A stretch of 32,154 nucleotides of DNA, taken from Chitinophagaceae bacterium. GTDB taxonomy: Bacteria > Bacteroidota > Bacteroidia > Chitinophagales > Chitinophagaceae. The stretch covers positions 1-32,154 of the forward strand of contig CANGEZ010000003.1 in assembly GCA_947452875.1 (NCBI GenBank). Reading direction: 5' to 3'. Of the stretch, positions 23,596-32,154 are shown piece by piece. Made by a program: the position numbers and the translations under genes. A model generated the notes under the pieces. It was not told where the DNA came from, searched no databases, and worked only from the letters and a program-made list of their open reading frames with translations. Position 1 is the stretch's first letter. Each line of letters begins with the position of its first letter.

Positions 23596-24558
23596 ATGAA
23601 TACAACTACAATTATACCTGCAGCATTAAGAACCTTGCAAATTCAATCGGAGGCGATTAGTCAGTTGGCTCCTTTTATCAACGATGATTTTGTGAAAGCT
23701 GTTGAAAAAATTGCAGTCAACAAAGGTCGTTTTGTAGTGAGCGGTATCGGTAAAAGCGCCATCATCGCTCAAAAAATCGTTGCGACACTAAACAGTACCG
23801 GTACGCCTTCTTTATATATGCATGCAGCGGATGCCATTCATGGAGATTTAGGAATGATTCAGCAAGATGACATTGTGATGATCATCAGCAAAAGCGGCAA
23901 CAGTCCGGAAATTAAAGTATTGATCCCATTGGTGAAAGGCTTAAGCAATTTAGTTATTGGCATGGCTGGAAATACTTCCTCTTTTTTAGCGACCAATTGC
24001 GATATATTATTAAACACTACTGTTTTGCATGAGGCTTGTCCAAACAACTTGGCGCCTACTACCAGCACAACTGCGCAAATGGTGATGGGAGATGCGCTAG
24101 CAGTTTGTTTGATGGAATTAAAAGGATTCAACAGTTCAGATTTTGCCAGATTCCATCCCGGTGGAGCTTTGGGAAAAAAATTATATTTACGAGTGTCTGA
24201 TGTGATGACTTCGCAACGTCCTTTTGTAACACCTGAAAACAATGTAAAGCAAGCCATTTTGCAAATCACAAAAAGCAGATTGGGTGCAGCGGCAGTATTG
24301 GATGAAAATGAAACTATCTGTGGCATTGTAACCGATGGCGACATCAGAAGAATGCTCGAAAAATATGATGAATTTTCTTCCTTGAAAACAAAAGACATCA
24401 TGAGTGTTAACCCCAAACAAATCAACCAAGATGCGTTAGCGGCTGAAGCACTTGAACTAATGAGAAATAACAACATCAATCAGTTACTCGTAACCGATAG
24501 TGAAAAATTTGTTGGTGTTATACATATACAAGAATTGTTGAGAGAGGGAATTATTTAA
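23596..24558 (+). CDS. kdsD: D-arabinose 5-phosphate isomerase (KpsF/GutQ family)
   Basis: 320 residues from the ATG at 23596; an in-frame TTG at 23554 is less likely. An N-terminal SIS sugar-isomerase domain (VVSGIGKSAIIAQKIVATLNSTG, then ISKSGNSPEIKVLIP and HPGGALGKKL) is followed by two CBS domains (VSDVMTSQRPFV and TKDIMSVNPKQI). It converts ribulose 5-phosphate to arabinose 5-phosphate, the first step to Kdo for lipopolysaccharide. The mannose-1-phosphate guanylyltransferase gene follows by 21 nt, and kdsB lies 2.5 kb further. Confidence 0.92.
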   Translation: MNTTTIIPAALRTLQIQSEAISQLAPFINDDFVKAVEKIAVNKGRFVVSGIGKSAIIAQKIVATLNSTGTPSLYMHAADAIHGDLGMIQQDDIVMIISKSGNSPEIKVLIPLVKGLSNLVIGMAGNTSSFLATNCDILLNTTVLHEACPNNLAPTTSTTAQMVMGDALAVCLMELKGFNSSDFARFHPGGALGKKLYLRVSDVMTSQRPFVTPENNVKQAILQITKSRLGAAAVLDENETICGIVTDGDIRRMLEKYDEFSSLKTKDIMSVNPKQINQDALAAEALELMRNNNINQLLVTDSEKFVGVIHIQELLREGII

Positions 24559-24579
24559 AAAAAATCGAATCAGTTTTTT

Positions 24580-25662
24580 ATGAACAAGAATCATTACGTA
24601 GCTATAATGGCAGGTGGAATTGGAAGTCGTTTTTGGCCAATGAGCAGAACTAATTATCCAAAGCAGTTTTTAGATATTTTGAATACAGGCAGTACATTGA
24701 TTCAATCAACCTTTAATCGTTTTGCCAGGTTTATTCCAAAGGAAAATATTTATGTAGTTACTTCTGAACATTACAAAGAGATTGTTCAAGAGCAATTAAC
24801 AGAAATTGATCCTGCGAATATTTTATGTGAGCCATCAAGAAAAAACACAGCGCCTTGTATTGCATATATTTCTTACAAATTGGCGCAGCTTAATCCCGAG
24901 GCTAATTTGATTTGTGCTCCAGCTGATCATATCATTACAGACAATGATTCTTTTGAGAGCATTTGTTTGAGTGCTTTGACATTCACTTCAAACATCAAAG
25001 CCTTATTGACTTTGGGCATTAAGCCAACCAACCCTAACACGGGTTATGGCTATATCCAGTTTGAGCAAATGGCTGTGAGCAATAATGTTTATAAAGTAAA
25101 AACATTTACCGAAAAACCTGATCGTGATTTAGCAAAAACATTTGTTGCCAGTGGAGATTTCTTATGGAACGCCGGCATTTTCGTTTGGCAAATAAAAAAT
25201 ATCGTAAAAGCATTTGAAACATTATTGCCTGAGTTGCATGAAATGTTTGATGCCGAAAAAGAAAATTTCAATACCGAAAAAGAAACAGAAGCCATTGAAA
25301 GAATCTATCCTCAATGTGTAAATGTTTCCATTGATTATGGTATCATGGAAAAGGCGGATAATGTATATGTTATTCCATCTTCATTTGGCTGGAGCGACCT
25401 TGGAACCTGGGCTAGTGCTTATGAGAATCTGGAGAAAGATTATCTGGATAATGCTGTAGCCGGCAACAATGTGATGATTATCGATGCCACCAAAAACATG
25501 GTTCATGCTGATAACAAGAAATTAGTTTTATTACAAGGACTCGAAGATTTTATTGTAGTAGACACTAAAGATGTGTTACTCATTTGTAAAAAAGACAAAG
25601 AACAAGAGATTAAAGAATATGTAGCTGAAGTGAAAAGAAATAAAGGCGAGAAATTCATTTAA
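24580..25662 (+). CDS. manC: mannose-1-phosphate guanylyltransferase
   Basis: 360 residues. Nucleotidyltransferase signature AIMAGGIGSRFWPMSRTNYPKQF (9-31), the EPSRKNTAPCIAY and CAPADHII segments, FTEKPD, and NAGIFVW are all present. It makes GDP-mannose from mannose 1-phosphate and GTP for surface polysaccharide. It lacks the extra cupin isomerase domain of bifunctional ManC/AlgA proteins. Likely cotranscribed with kdsD. Confidence 0.92.
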   Translation: MNKNHYVAIMAGGIGSRFWPMSRTNYPKQFLDILNTGSTLIQSTFNRFARFIPKENIYVVTSEHYKEIVQEQLTEIDPANILCEPSRKNTAPCIAYISYKLAQLNPEANLICAPADHIITDNDSFESICLSALTFTSNIKALLTLGIKPTNPNTGYGYIQFEQMAVSNNVYKVKTFTEKPDRDLAKTFVASGDFLWNAGIFVWQIKNIVKAFETLLPELHEMFDAEKENFNTEKETEAIERIYPQCVNVSIDYGIMEKADNVYVIPSSFGWSDLGTWASAYENLEKDYLDNAVAGNNVMIIDATKNMVHADNKKLVLLQGLEDFIVVDTKDVLLICKKDKEQEIKEYVAEVKRNKGEKFI

Positions 25663-25693
25663 TTATTATTAGTTCACTTTCAAATTTTTCTTT

Positions 25694-26845
25694 TTGACAC
25701 CTGACATTCAAAGCAAACTTCCACAAGTTGGCACTACGATATTTACAGTGATGAGTGCATTGGCGGTAAAGCACAATGCCATTAACCTTGGACAAGGGTT
25801 TCCTGATTTTCCCATGAATCCCAAACTGACTTCGCTTGTAAATGAAACCATGCAATCAGGGTATAACCAGTACGTACACATGTGCGGCTTACCTGCATTA
25901 CGGGAACGCTTAGCCGAAAAAGTAAATGAAGACTACAATACCCATGTCAATCCGGAAACAGAGATAACACTTACCCCTGGCGGAACTTATGCTATATATA
26001 CGGCATTCACTTCAATTTTACAACCCGGCGACGAAGTGATTTTATTTGAACCGGCTTATGATTCTTACATTCCGAATATAGAAATAAATGGTGGTGTTGC
26101 AATTCGCATTCCTCTTGAATTTCCTGATTATTCAATCAATTGGGAATTGGTGAAATCAAAAGTCAACAGCAAAACAAAGGCTATCATCATCAATACGCCT
26201 CACAATCCAACAGGCAGTGTGCTCACGCAAGAGGATATAGCACAATTAAGAAGTATTGTTGAAGGCACGAATATTTTCATCATTAGCGATGAAGTGTATG
26301 AACATTTAATTTTTGACAATAAAGAACATTTATCTATTCTTCGTTATCCTGATTTAAAAGCAAGAAGTTTTGTTTGTTTTTCATTTGGAAAAGTATACCA
26401 TTGCACCGGTTGGAAAATGGGTTATTGTATTGCACCAGAATCGATGATGAAAGAATTTAGAAAAGTGCATCAGTTCAATTGTTTTACTTGCAATAGTCCT
26501 GTACAATTTGCATTGGCTGAATTTTTAAAAGATAAAAATCAATACAGAGAACTAGGTTCTTTTTTACAAAAGAAAAGAGATTATTTCAAATCATTGATGG
26601 CACAAACACCATTCAAACCATTGCCTTCATTTGGCAGTTATTTTCAGTTGTATGATTACAGTGGTTTTAGCAATGAGAGTGAAAATGATTTGGCTATTCG
26701 TCTAACACAAGAGGCTGGTGTTGCCACTATTCCTGTTTCTGCTTTTTATAAAACTCCTGTAGATAACAAAGTGTTGCGTTTTTGTTTTGCCAAAAAAGAA
26801 GAGACTTTGGAAGCAGCTGTGGAGAGGTTGGTGAAGTTTTTCTAA
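25694..26845 (+). CDS. PLP-dependent aminotransferase, methionine/kynurenine type
   Basis: 383 residues from a TTG start (MTPDIQSKLPQVGTTIFTVM). Class I/II fold: INLGQGFPDFP, TPGGTYAIYTAF, NTPHNPTGSV, ISDEVYEHLIFD and the PLP lysine in SFGKVYHCTGWKMGYC. This close set matches YbdL/KAT-type enzymes that transaminate methionine, glutamine or kynurenine. It starts 31 nt after manC, so probably in the same transcript, though the pathway is unrelated. Confidence 0.88.
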   Translation: MTPDIQSKLPQVGTTIFTVMSALAVKHNAINLGQGFPDFPMNPKLTSLVNETMQSGYNQYVHMCGLPALRERLAEKVNEDYNTHVNPETEITLTPGGTYAIYTAFTSILQPGDEVILFEPAYDSYIPNIEINGGVAIRIPLEFPDYSINWELVKSKVNSKTKAIIINTPHNPTGSVLTQEDIAQLRSIVEGTNIFIISDEVYEHLIFDNKEHLSILRYPDLKARSFVCFSFGKVYHCTGWKMGYCIAPESMMKEFRKVHQFNCFTCNSPVQFALAEFLKDKNQYRELGSFLQKKRDYFKSLMAQTPFKPLPSFGSYFQLYDYSGFSNESENDLAIRLTQEAGVATIPVSAFYKTPVDNKVLRFCFAKKEETLEAAVERLVKFF

Positions 26846-26865
26846 GAAGTTTCAAATGTTCAATA

Positions 26866-27041
26866 GGTTCAAAATGTTTCATGACCTCACCCCCCTGCCT
26901 ACCGGCAGGCAGGCAACCCCTCTCCCGAGTGAGAGGGGGGCAATCGAAATTTTTTTCTAAAAAATCATTTCAAAAATTCAAAGTGTTTCATTTACGCTAA
27001 GAACTAATTGAACCAATTGAACCTTTTAAACATTTTGAACC
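26866..27041. repeat. 176-bp inverted-repeat element with hairpins between two convergent genes
   Basis: GGTTCAAAATGTTT at 26866-26879 and its exact reverse complement at 27028-27041 bound the stretch. Inside are two GC-rich hairpins: CCTGCC-TACC-GGCAGG and CCCCTCTC-N6-GAGAGGGG (26896-26940). This resembles a small non-autonomous repeat; the hairpins can also end transcription from both sides. Confidence 0.45.
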
Positions 27042-27045
27042 ACTT

Positions 27046-27774
27046 TTATCCTCCACCTAACAGATACTTCTCCGCCTTCTCCAAATCTTCCGGCACATCT
27101 ATTTTCACGCCCGCATGATCAGTGATTACCATTTTTAATTTGATGCCATTTTCAAGATAGCGCAGACATTCAATTTTTTCTACAGATTCAAGTGGTGTCA
27201 TTTCCCATTTGGTGAATTGAAGTAAAGCTGCTTTCCTGAACGCATAGACGCCGATGTGTTCATAATAGGTGGGTTGTATTTCTTTGTCGCGGTGAAATGG
27301 AATGACACTTCTGCTGAATAAAAGCGATTCCATGTTTTTATCTACCACTACTTTTACAAAATTCGTATTGCTCACAAGAGATAGATCAGTAAAGGGTTTC
27401 ATTACAGAAACCACCTGAATTTTCTCATCATCAAAAGCGTCCAATAATTTTGCTAATGACGATTTATCAATAAAAGGTTCATCACCCTGAACGTTTAAAA
27501 CAATATCTACATCCATATTTTCAACCGCTTCCGCAATTCTGTCGCTGCCACTTTCATGAGACTTGATACTCATGATCGCTTTGCCGCCATTATTAGTAAT
27601 CTCATTGAAAATAATATCGCTGTCAGTGATTACAAAGACTTCATCAAACAAGCCTGTTGCAATCGTATTATCATAAGTGTGTCGGATAACAGTTTTATTA
27701 CCAAGAGGCTGCATCAGTTTGAATGGAAATCTAGTAGCAGCATATCGCCCCGGTATCATGGCAATTTTCTTCAT
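27046..27774 (-). CDS. kdsB: CMP-Kdo synthetase (3-deoxy-manno-octulosonate cytidylyltransferase)
   Basis: 242 residues. N-terminal IPGRYAATRFPFKLM (7-21) fits the IPARxxSTRxPxKxL signature, with LNVQGDEPFI, IGVYAFRK and ESVEKIECLRYLENG in order. It activates Kdo with CTP before transfer to lipid A. It faces the kdsD cluster from the other strand, giving a local Kdo gene group. Confidence 0.95.
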   Translation of the reverse strand: MKKIAMIPGRYAATRFPFKLMQPLGNKTVIRHTYDNTIATGLFDEVFVITDSDIIFNEITNNGGKAIMSIKSHESGSDRIAEAVENMDVDIVLNVQGDEPFIDKSSLAKLLDAFDDEKIQVVSVMKPFTDLSLVSNTNFVKVVVDKNMESLLFSRSVIPFHRDKEIQPTYYEHIGVYAFRKAALLQFTKWEMTPLESVEKIECLRYLENGIKLKMVITDHAGVKIDVPEDLEKAEKYLLGGG

Positions 27775-28008
27775 GTTTTTTCAATTGTATTTCGCAAAAT
27801 TATTGATGATAATCCGAAACTTCTAGTATAATCCGTTTTTTAAAAATCAATACATATTTCACGTTTAATGCAAATCTTCATTTACATTTGAAAACTAAAT
27901 GATTTGCTTTTTTATTCCAACTTTTTCTGAATCAAAATTGAGATAACAAAAGGGGATGAGTATATAAAGGCATGTCTTTGAATACTACTTAAATATTAAA
28001 ATACGCAC

Positions 28009-30042
28009 ATGAAAAAAATCTACGTTCTCGCTTTATTATTATTTGCCTTTATTGCTTCAAATGCACAAACGGTAAGTATTTTGTACAATCTAAACACGAC
28101 AGATTCTACAGTTATCGGCAATAAAAGATATCATGTAAGTGAATCTATTTATACAGATGAAGAAATTGGTTCAAGTAATTTCACTTCTGCAGTCTCTGCT
28201 ATACAGCGTATTGGTTATTATTTATACATACAAGGAGCCAATACAACAGTAAGCAGTTTTAAAATTTGGATGAAAAATGTACCTGCTGGTACTGAAACAT
28301 TTTCTTCAGGAACTTACACCACAACGGGTTACACTAATGTTTACAACAGCAGCTTTACAGCTAGTCCAACAGGATTCAGGTATTTTACTTTGAGTACACC
28401 TTTTGTAAGAACACCAGGAACCAACTTACAGGTGTTGATTGAAAGACTAGACAACTTAGCCCATGCAGGAACATATTTTTTAGAATCTGAAGGAAATATT
28501 ACTGATCCTACTTTAAATACAACTCGTTATTATAATGGCAATCCAGCTCCTAATGGCTCCACTGTACTGACACCCAAAGTTTCTCGTCCAGCCATCAGAC
28601 TTATACATACTTATGCGTTAGATGCAGGTATTGTTGACATCGTAAATCCTCCTGTTTCTTGTTATGGTGATCCTCAAAACATTGATGTGCAAGTTTATAA
28701 TGCAGGTACTGATGTTATTCCTGCAGGAGCGGCTTCTGTTACATTGAATATTTCCGGACCAAATAGTTTCAGTGGTGTACAAACAAATGCGACCTCTATT
28801 GCTTCAGGTTCAGTAGGAGTTGTTACTTTTAGCAATATCAGTCTTAATAATGCAGGTGATAATATCGACTCTGCTTATGTCACATTAGCTGGAGACGGTA
28901 CTACATTTAATGATACATTAGTTTCTGTTACAACTACTGCTTCAACATTAAATACCTATCCTATTGTTGAAGATGCAGAGTCCACACTACCAGTGTTTCC
29001 ATTTGTAGCACAAGTTTCTGGTACGTCTCAACTATGGACGTTACAAACTGGAGATTACACAAATATTGATCAAACAGCTCCATTATCACCAAGGGCTCCT
29101 GGCACTACTTATTATCTTTTTGATAGTTACAGCGGTTCAAGCTCTGTTGGCTTTGTGAGTAGATTGTACAGCAATTGCATCGAATTACCAACACCATTGG
29201 CGCCTAATCCTGCTCCAGTTACAACAGTTAGTTTCTGGATGAGTCATGATAATACTTATGCTACCACTTTAGATAGTTTATATTTAACCATTTCTACTGA
29301 TAAAGGTGCAACATGGACAAGATTATTGCCAGGCTATCAGAGAGCTGATGTGGGTGCAGCAGCTCCTTACTGGCAGGAAGAAATAGTAGATATTTCTGCT
29401 TATAACGGTCAAACTGTTCAGTTAGGTTTTGAAGGTGTGAGTCAATACGGAAACGCATTTGGATTAGATGATATCAACATCAATTACACTGGTATTGCTC
29501 CTGTTTCTTTATTAAGTTTTGATGCAGTAAGAAATGGAAAAATAAATAACCTTCAGTGGTCTACAAGTTTGGAAGTTAATACCAATAAATTTGTCATCGA
29601 AAGAAGTGCAGACGGTAAAAATTTCACTTCATTGGGTGAAGTAAGAGCAACAGGAAACAGCACCGTTAATCAATACTATCGCTTTACAGACGTAGCTCCA
29701 ATAAAAGCAGTGAACTACTATCGCATCAGAATGATTGATAATGATAACACTTATAAATTCAGCGAAATCAAGAATGTGAAAAATTCAGGAATCGCTGAAA
29801 TGGCTATTAATCCTAATCCGGTTAACCAGTTGATGAGAATTAGTCTGGAAGCAGATGCAAATGAAACTGCAACTGTTGTGGTTACTGATTTATCTGGAAA
29901 AAGAATCATCAGTAAATCAATGAGTGTTATTGCAGGATTGAACAATTTGGAAATTCCGGTTAGTCAGTTGTCAAGCGGAACTTATATTGTGACTGTAAGA
30001 TTAAGTAGCCAGACGTTGGTGAAGAAGATAAATAAGTTGTGA
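28009..30042 (+). CDS. secreted protein with type IX secretion sorting domain
   Basis: 677 residues. Signal peptide MKKIYVLALLLFAFIASNAQ; a Ser/Thr/Asn-rich beta-sandwich body with repeated immunoglobulin-like or CARDB-like units (for example GIVDIVNPPVSCYGDPQNID); a carbohydrate- or MAM-like beta region around 360-490 ending in FGLDDININYTG; and a C-terminal sorting domain (last ~80 residues: MAINPNPVNQLMRISLE, VTDLSGKRIISKSM, LSSGTYIVTVRL and a basic KKINKL end). It should be exported through the outer membrane by the type IX system and kept on the surface or released. Adhesion is a guess; no enzyme motif is visible. Confidence 0.88.
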   Translation: MKKIYVLALLLFAFIASNAQTVSILYNLNTTDSTVIGNKRYHVSESIYTDEEIGSSNFTSAVSAIQRIGYYLYIQGANTTVSSFKIWMKNVPAGTETFSSGTYTTTGYTNVYNSSFTASPTGFRYFTLSTPFVRTPGTNLQVLIERLDNLAHAGTYFLESEGNITDPTLNTTRYYNGNPAPNGSTVLTPKVSRPAIRLIHTYALDAGIVDIVNPPVSCYGDPQNIDVQVYNAGTDVIPAGAASVTLNISGPNSFSGVQTNATSIASGSVGVVTFSNISLNNAGDNIDSAYVTLAGDGTTFNDTLVSVTTTASTLNTYPIVEDAESTLPVFPFVAQVSGTSQLWTLQTGDYTNIDQTAPLSPRAPGTTYYLFDSYSGSSSVGFVSRLYSNCIELPTPLAPNPAPVTTVSFWMSHDNTYATTLDSLYLTISTDKGATWTRLLPGYQRADVGAAAPYWQEEIVDISAYNGQTVQLGFEGVSQYGNAFGLDDININYTGIAPVSLLSFDAVRNGKINNLQWSTSLEVNTNKFVIERSADGKNFTSLGEVRATGNSTVNQYYRFTDVAPIKAVNYYRIRMIDNDNTYKFSEIKNVKNSGIAEMAINPNPVNQLMRISLEADANETATVVVTDLSGKRIISKSMSVIAGLNNLEIPVSQLSSGTYIVTVRLSSQTLVKKINKL

Positions 30043-30087
30043 TTTTGTGAGTGATTTTTAATCACGAATGCATGAATTCATATATTG

Positions 30088-30121
30088 AAAGCCGTTCCAA
30101 ATTTGGGACGGCTTTTTTATT
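30088..30121 (+). terminator. terminator after the T9SS-secreted protein gene
   Basis: AAGCCGTTCC and GGGACGGCTT pair (with one slip) around an AATTT-type loop, followed by a T run. It starts 46 bp after the stop codon. Confidence 0.8.
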
Positions 30122-30173
30122 AAAGAGAATTTTGGGTAGGGAATTAGTTAGTTCGAATGGCTTTTTTTCCTGT

Positions 30174-30217
30174 CGTAATATTGCGATATTGCGATATTGC
30201 AATATCGCAATATTACG
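30174..30217. repeat. 44-bp near-perfect palindrome with GCGATATT repeats
   Basis: Two 19-bp arms (CGTAATATTGCGATATTGC and its exact reverse complement) surround a 6-bp centre GATATT. No T tract follows, so it is not an ordinary terminator. Together with the terminators at 30088 and 30386 it fills the 394-bp gap 30043-30436, which holds no credible gene. Confidence 0.7.
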
Positions 30218-30385
30218 TGTTCTCAACTCGAACAGCCAAATATTTTCACTAATGTTTCTTCACTATCACTGAAGTTTCTTCAACAGTATACTTTAATGAT
30301 TTTATCATTGAAAATGTGATACATTTTATAGCTCGAATTTTCTTATTTAAATTTTAAATTTTTACTTTTGAATTTATGTCGCATT

Positions 30386-30414
30386 AAAAAAGCCGCTCTA
30401 AATAGAACGGCTTT
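30386..30414. terminator. terminator after dnaN, usable from both sides
   Basis: AAAGCCG arm, TCT/AGA inner pairs and loop AAAT, then CGGCTTT. The minus strand continues with a T run, 23 bp past the dnaN stop; the plus strand also ends in T residues. Confidence 0.75.
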
Positions 30415-30436
30415 GTCTTTTTAAATATTTCAGTGA

Positions 30437-31552
30437 TTAATTATTCAACATCAGTGGCATTACCAGCATCAACAATTCCTCATCAGGATTTTGCTCGCTT
30501 GGTTTAACGATACCGGCTTTTGTTGATGTACTTAATTCCATTACAATTTCGCTTGTATCTGCGCCATTCAACATTTCAATAAGGAATTTTGCATTGAATG
30601 CAATTTGCAAATCTTCTCCATCATACTGACAAGCCATGCCTTCATTTCCTTCATTGCTGAAATCAACATCCTGTGCTGTTAATTGAAGACGATTACCGCT
30701 TATTGCCAATGCAATCTGATTGGTACTTTTATTACTGAATACGCTAACTCTTCTTAGAGCATTTTGGAAATCACCTTTATTGATAATCATTTTGTATGGA
30801 TTATCGGTTGGAATCACCACTTTATAATCAGGAAAACGAGCGTCGATAAGGCGACATACCAATTCAGTACTGCCGTGTGTGATAAAAAGATGGCTGCCGT
30901 TATAAGAAACAGTCAATTCATCTTCATTGTCAGGAAGTGCTCCTTTTAATAAAGTCAAAGGTTTTTTTGGAACGATGAAAGAATCTTTCTTTGGACATTG
31001 TATATCATTTCTTGTAAAGCGAACCAAACGATGTGCATCGGTAGCTACAAAAGTGATTCCTTTTTTATCCAATTCGAAGAAAACGCCAGTCATAGCCGGA
31101 CGTAAATCATCGCTGCTTACTGCAAAAATTGTTTTGTTGATGGCAGTTACCAAAGCAGAAGAGCTCATGGTAAAAGCATTGGCTTCATCAGCCTGAGGTT
31201 CTTTAGGGAAGTTATCAGGATTTTCGCCCATTACTTTGTATTTCCCATTATCGCTGGTAATTTCAATACCAAAGTTTTTGTCGATATTGAAAGTCAGTGG
31301 TTGATCGGCAAGATTTTTAAGTGAATCCATCAATATTTTCGCAGGAATACATACTTTACCGCTGTCTTTGGCTTCAATAGACATGTGAACTTTCATAACA
31401 GTTTCTAAGTCGGTAGCCACAACCGTCAGCTTGTTTGCTTCTATTTCAAATAGAAAATCTTCTAATATTGGCAACACCGTGTTGGTATTGATTACGCCAC
31501 TGATTTGTTGCAATTGTTTCAACAGTGCAGAGGATGATACGATAAACTTCAT
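30437..31552 (-). CDS. dnaN: DNA polymerase III sliding clamp (beta subunit)
   Basis: 371 residues, full length. Starts MKFIVSSSALLKQLQQISGVI, with LPILEDFLFEIE, TDLETVM and VATDAHRLVRF typical of the clamp, and ends in the conserved LMLVMPLMLNN segment near the polymerase-binding pocket. It encircles DNA as a dimer and tethers the replicative polymerase. Divergent from recX. Confidence 0.97.
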   Translation of the reverse strand: MKFIVSSSALLKQLQQISGVINTNTVLPILEDFLFEIEANKLTVVATDLETVMKVHMSIEAKDSGKVCIPAKILMDSLKNLADQPLTFNIDKNFGIEITSDNGKYKVMGENPDNFPKEPQADEANAFTMSSSALVTAINKTIFAVSSDDLRPAMTGVFFELDKKGITFVATDAHRLVRFTRNDIQCPKKDSFIVPKKPLTLLKGALPDNEDELTVSYNGSHLFITHGSTELVCRLIDARFPDYKVVIPTDNPYKMIINKGDFQNALRRVSVFSNKSTNQIALAISGNRLQLTAQDVDFSNEGNEGMACQYDGEDLQIAFNAKFLIEMLNGADTSEIVMELSTSTKAGIVKPSEQNPDEELLMLVMPLMLNN

Positions 31553-31572
31553 AACTAAAATTTAATAAGTGT

Positions 31573-31580
31573 CAAAGATA
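31573..31580 (-). promoter_or_regulatory. -7 box of dnaN
   Basis: TATCTTTG on the minus strand, a full TAnnTTTG match, 20 bp before the dnaN ATG. Confidence 0.45.
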
Positions 31581-31651
31581 AAAGATTGCCGTTAATGAAA
31601 CGAAGATAATTTCTTCCTAATTTCAACATCGCAACAGCAAATTTTCAACAT

Positions 31652-32119
31652 TTGACACAACCATTGAACATAGGACCGGAAAAAGCCCTTCAAAAAATCG
31701 GTCAATTTTGTGCTTATCAGGAGCGCAATCACAAGGAAGTGAAGGAAAAGCTTTACAGTTATGGACTTTATAAAGATCAAGTTGAAGAGTTGTTATCAAA
31801 ATTAATACAAGAGAATTTTCTAAATGAAGAACGATATGCCATTGCTTATGCCGGTGGAAAATTCAGGGCAAAAGATTGGGGGAAAAACAAGATAAAATAT
31901 GGCTTAAAGCAACATCAGGTAAGTGATTATTGCATCAAAAAAGCGTTGAAAATTATAGATGAGGAAGAATATGTTCAAAAATTACAGAAGCTTTATACAG
32001 CGAAAGAAAAAACACTGAAATCAGAAAAAAATATTTTTATTAAAAAGAGAAAAATACAACAATACTTGATGCAGAAGGGTTATGAAAGCTCGTTGATAAA
32101 CGAATTGTTATCTCAATAA
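31652..32119 (+). CDS. recX: regulatory protein RecX
   Basis: 155 residues from a TTG start (MTQPLNIGPEKALQKIGQFCAYQERN). Three tandem three-helix RecX repeats, with the family's ERNHKEVKEKLYSYG and FLNEERYAIAYAGGKFRAKDWGKNKIKYGLKQH. It binds RecA filaments and limits recombination. recA is not adjacent here. Confidence 0.9.
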   Translation: MTQPLNIGPEKALQKIGQFCAYQERNHKEVKEKLYSYGLYKDQVEELLSKLIQENFLNEERYAIAYAGGKFRAKDWGKNKIKYGLKQHQVSDYCIKKALKIIDEEEYVQKLQKLYTAKEKTLKSEKNIFIKKRKIQQYLMQKGYESSLINELLSQ

Positions 32120-32130
32120 ATCAAATTACA

Positions 32131-32154
32131 ATGGCAGAAGACTTGCAAATAAAA
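32131..32154 (+). CDS. start of a further gene, cut by the window end
   Basis: An ATG 11 nt after the recX stop opens a frame reading MAEDLQIK to the last base. Too short to identify; probably cotranscribed with recX. Confidence 0.35.

Noticed and set aside
23859..24479. 206-codon open frame antisense to kdsD
   Set aside because: It lies wholly inside a well-supported gene, is hydrophobic and Ser-rich in the way antisense frames usually are, and shows no domain.
30174..30217. Repeated GCGATATT as the start of a CRISPR array
   Set aside because: The repeats abut without spacers and form one palindrome; no cas genes are present in the window.

Overview
The window comes from a member of the Bacteroidota, probably the Chitinophagales/Sphingobacteriales side. 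The DNA is AT-rich and start codons lack clear Shine-Dalgarno sequences. Promoter -7 boxes match TAnnTTTG, the Bacteroidota pattern. There is a protein with a type IX secretion C-terminal sorting domain (28009-30042), and the integrase is of the Bacteroidota type. All assignments rest on reading motifs by eye; no database search was possible.

Layout. Bases 1 to about 20.8 kb are accessory: two WYL-domain regulators, a helicase-nuclease, two Fic proteins, two toxin-antitoxin modules, two small membrane proteins, a caspase-like protein, a NADAR protein, an AAA+ ATPase, an ADP-ribosylglycohydrolase, a secreted nuclease and several unknown genes. The stretch ends at a tyrosine recombinase (19405-20631) beside a tRNA-Phe gene (20874-20949), the arrangement expected at the edge of an integrated island. 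From about 21 kb the content is core chromosome: recQ, a Kdo/sugar-nucleotide cluster (kdsD, manC-type, an aminotransferase, kdsB), a T9SS-secreted protein, dnaN and recX.

Main discovery. Eight promoters in the accessory part share one 35-bp module: a 17-bp palindrome TTGTAA-N5-TTACAA, then exactly 10 bp, then a -7 box related to TAnnTTTG. Copies lie in front of the helicase-nuclease, the caspase-like protein, the NADAR operon, a possible ADP-ribosyltransferase-fold protein, the AAA+ ATPase, the unknown gene heading the ADP-ribosylglycohydrolase operon, a secreted unknown protein, and one place (13541) with no intact gene close behind it. The palindrome takes the place of the -33 element and the spacing never varies. 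This suggests an activator that contacts RNA polymerase, comparable in layout to the WYL regulator PafBC of actinobacteria. The two WYL proteins encoded here are the obvious candidates.

Reading of the system (inference). The shared promoter joins DNA processing (helicase-nuclease), a possible protease, ADP-ribose chemistry (NADAR, ADP-ribosylglycohydrolase, possible transferase) and a AAA+ machine into one inducible damage- or phage-response regulon. The Fic genes and the second toxin-antitoxin pair carry their own, unrelated palindromic operators and look independently autoregulated.
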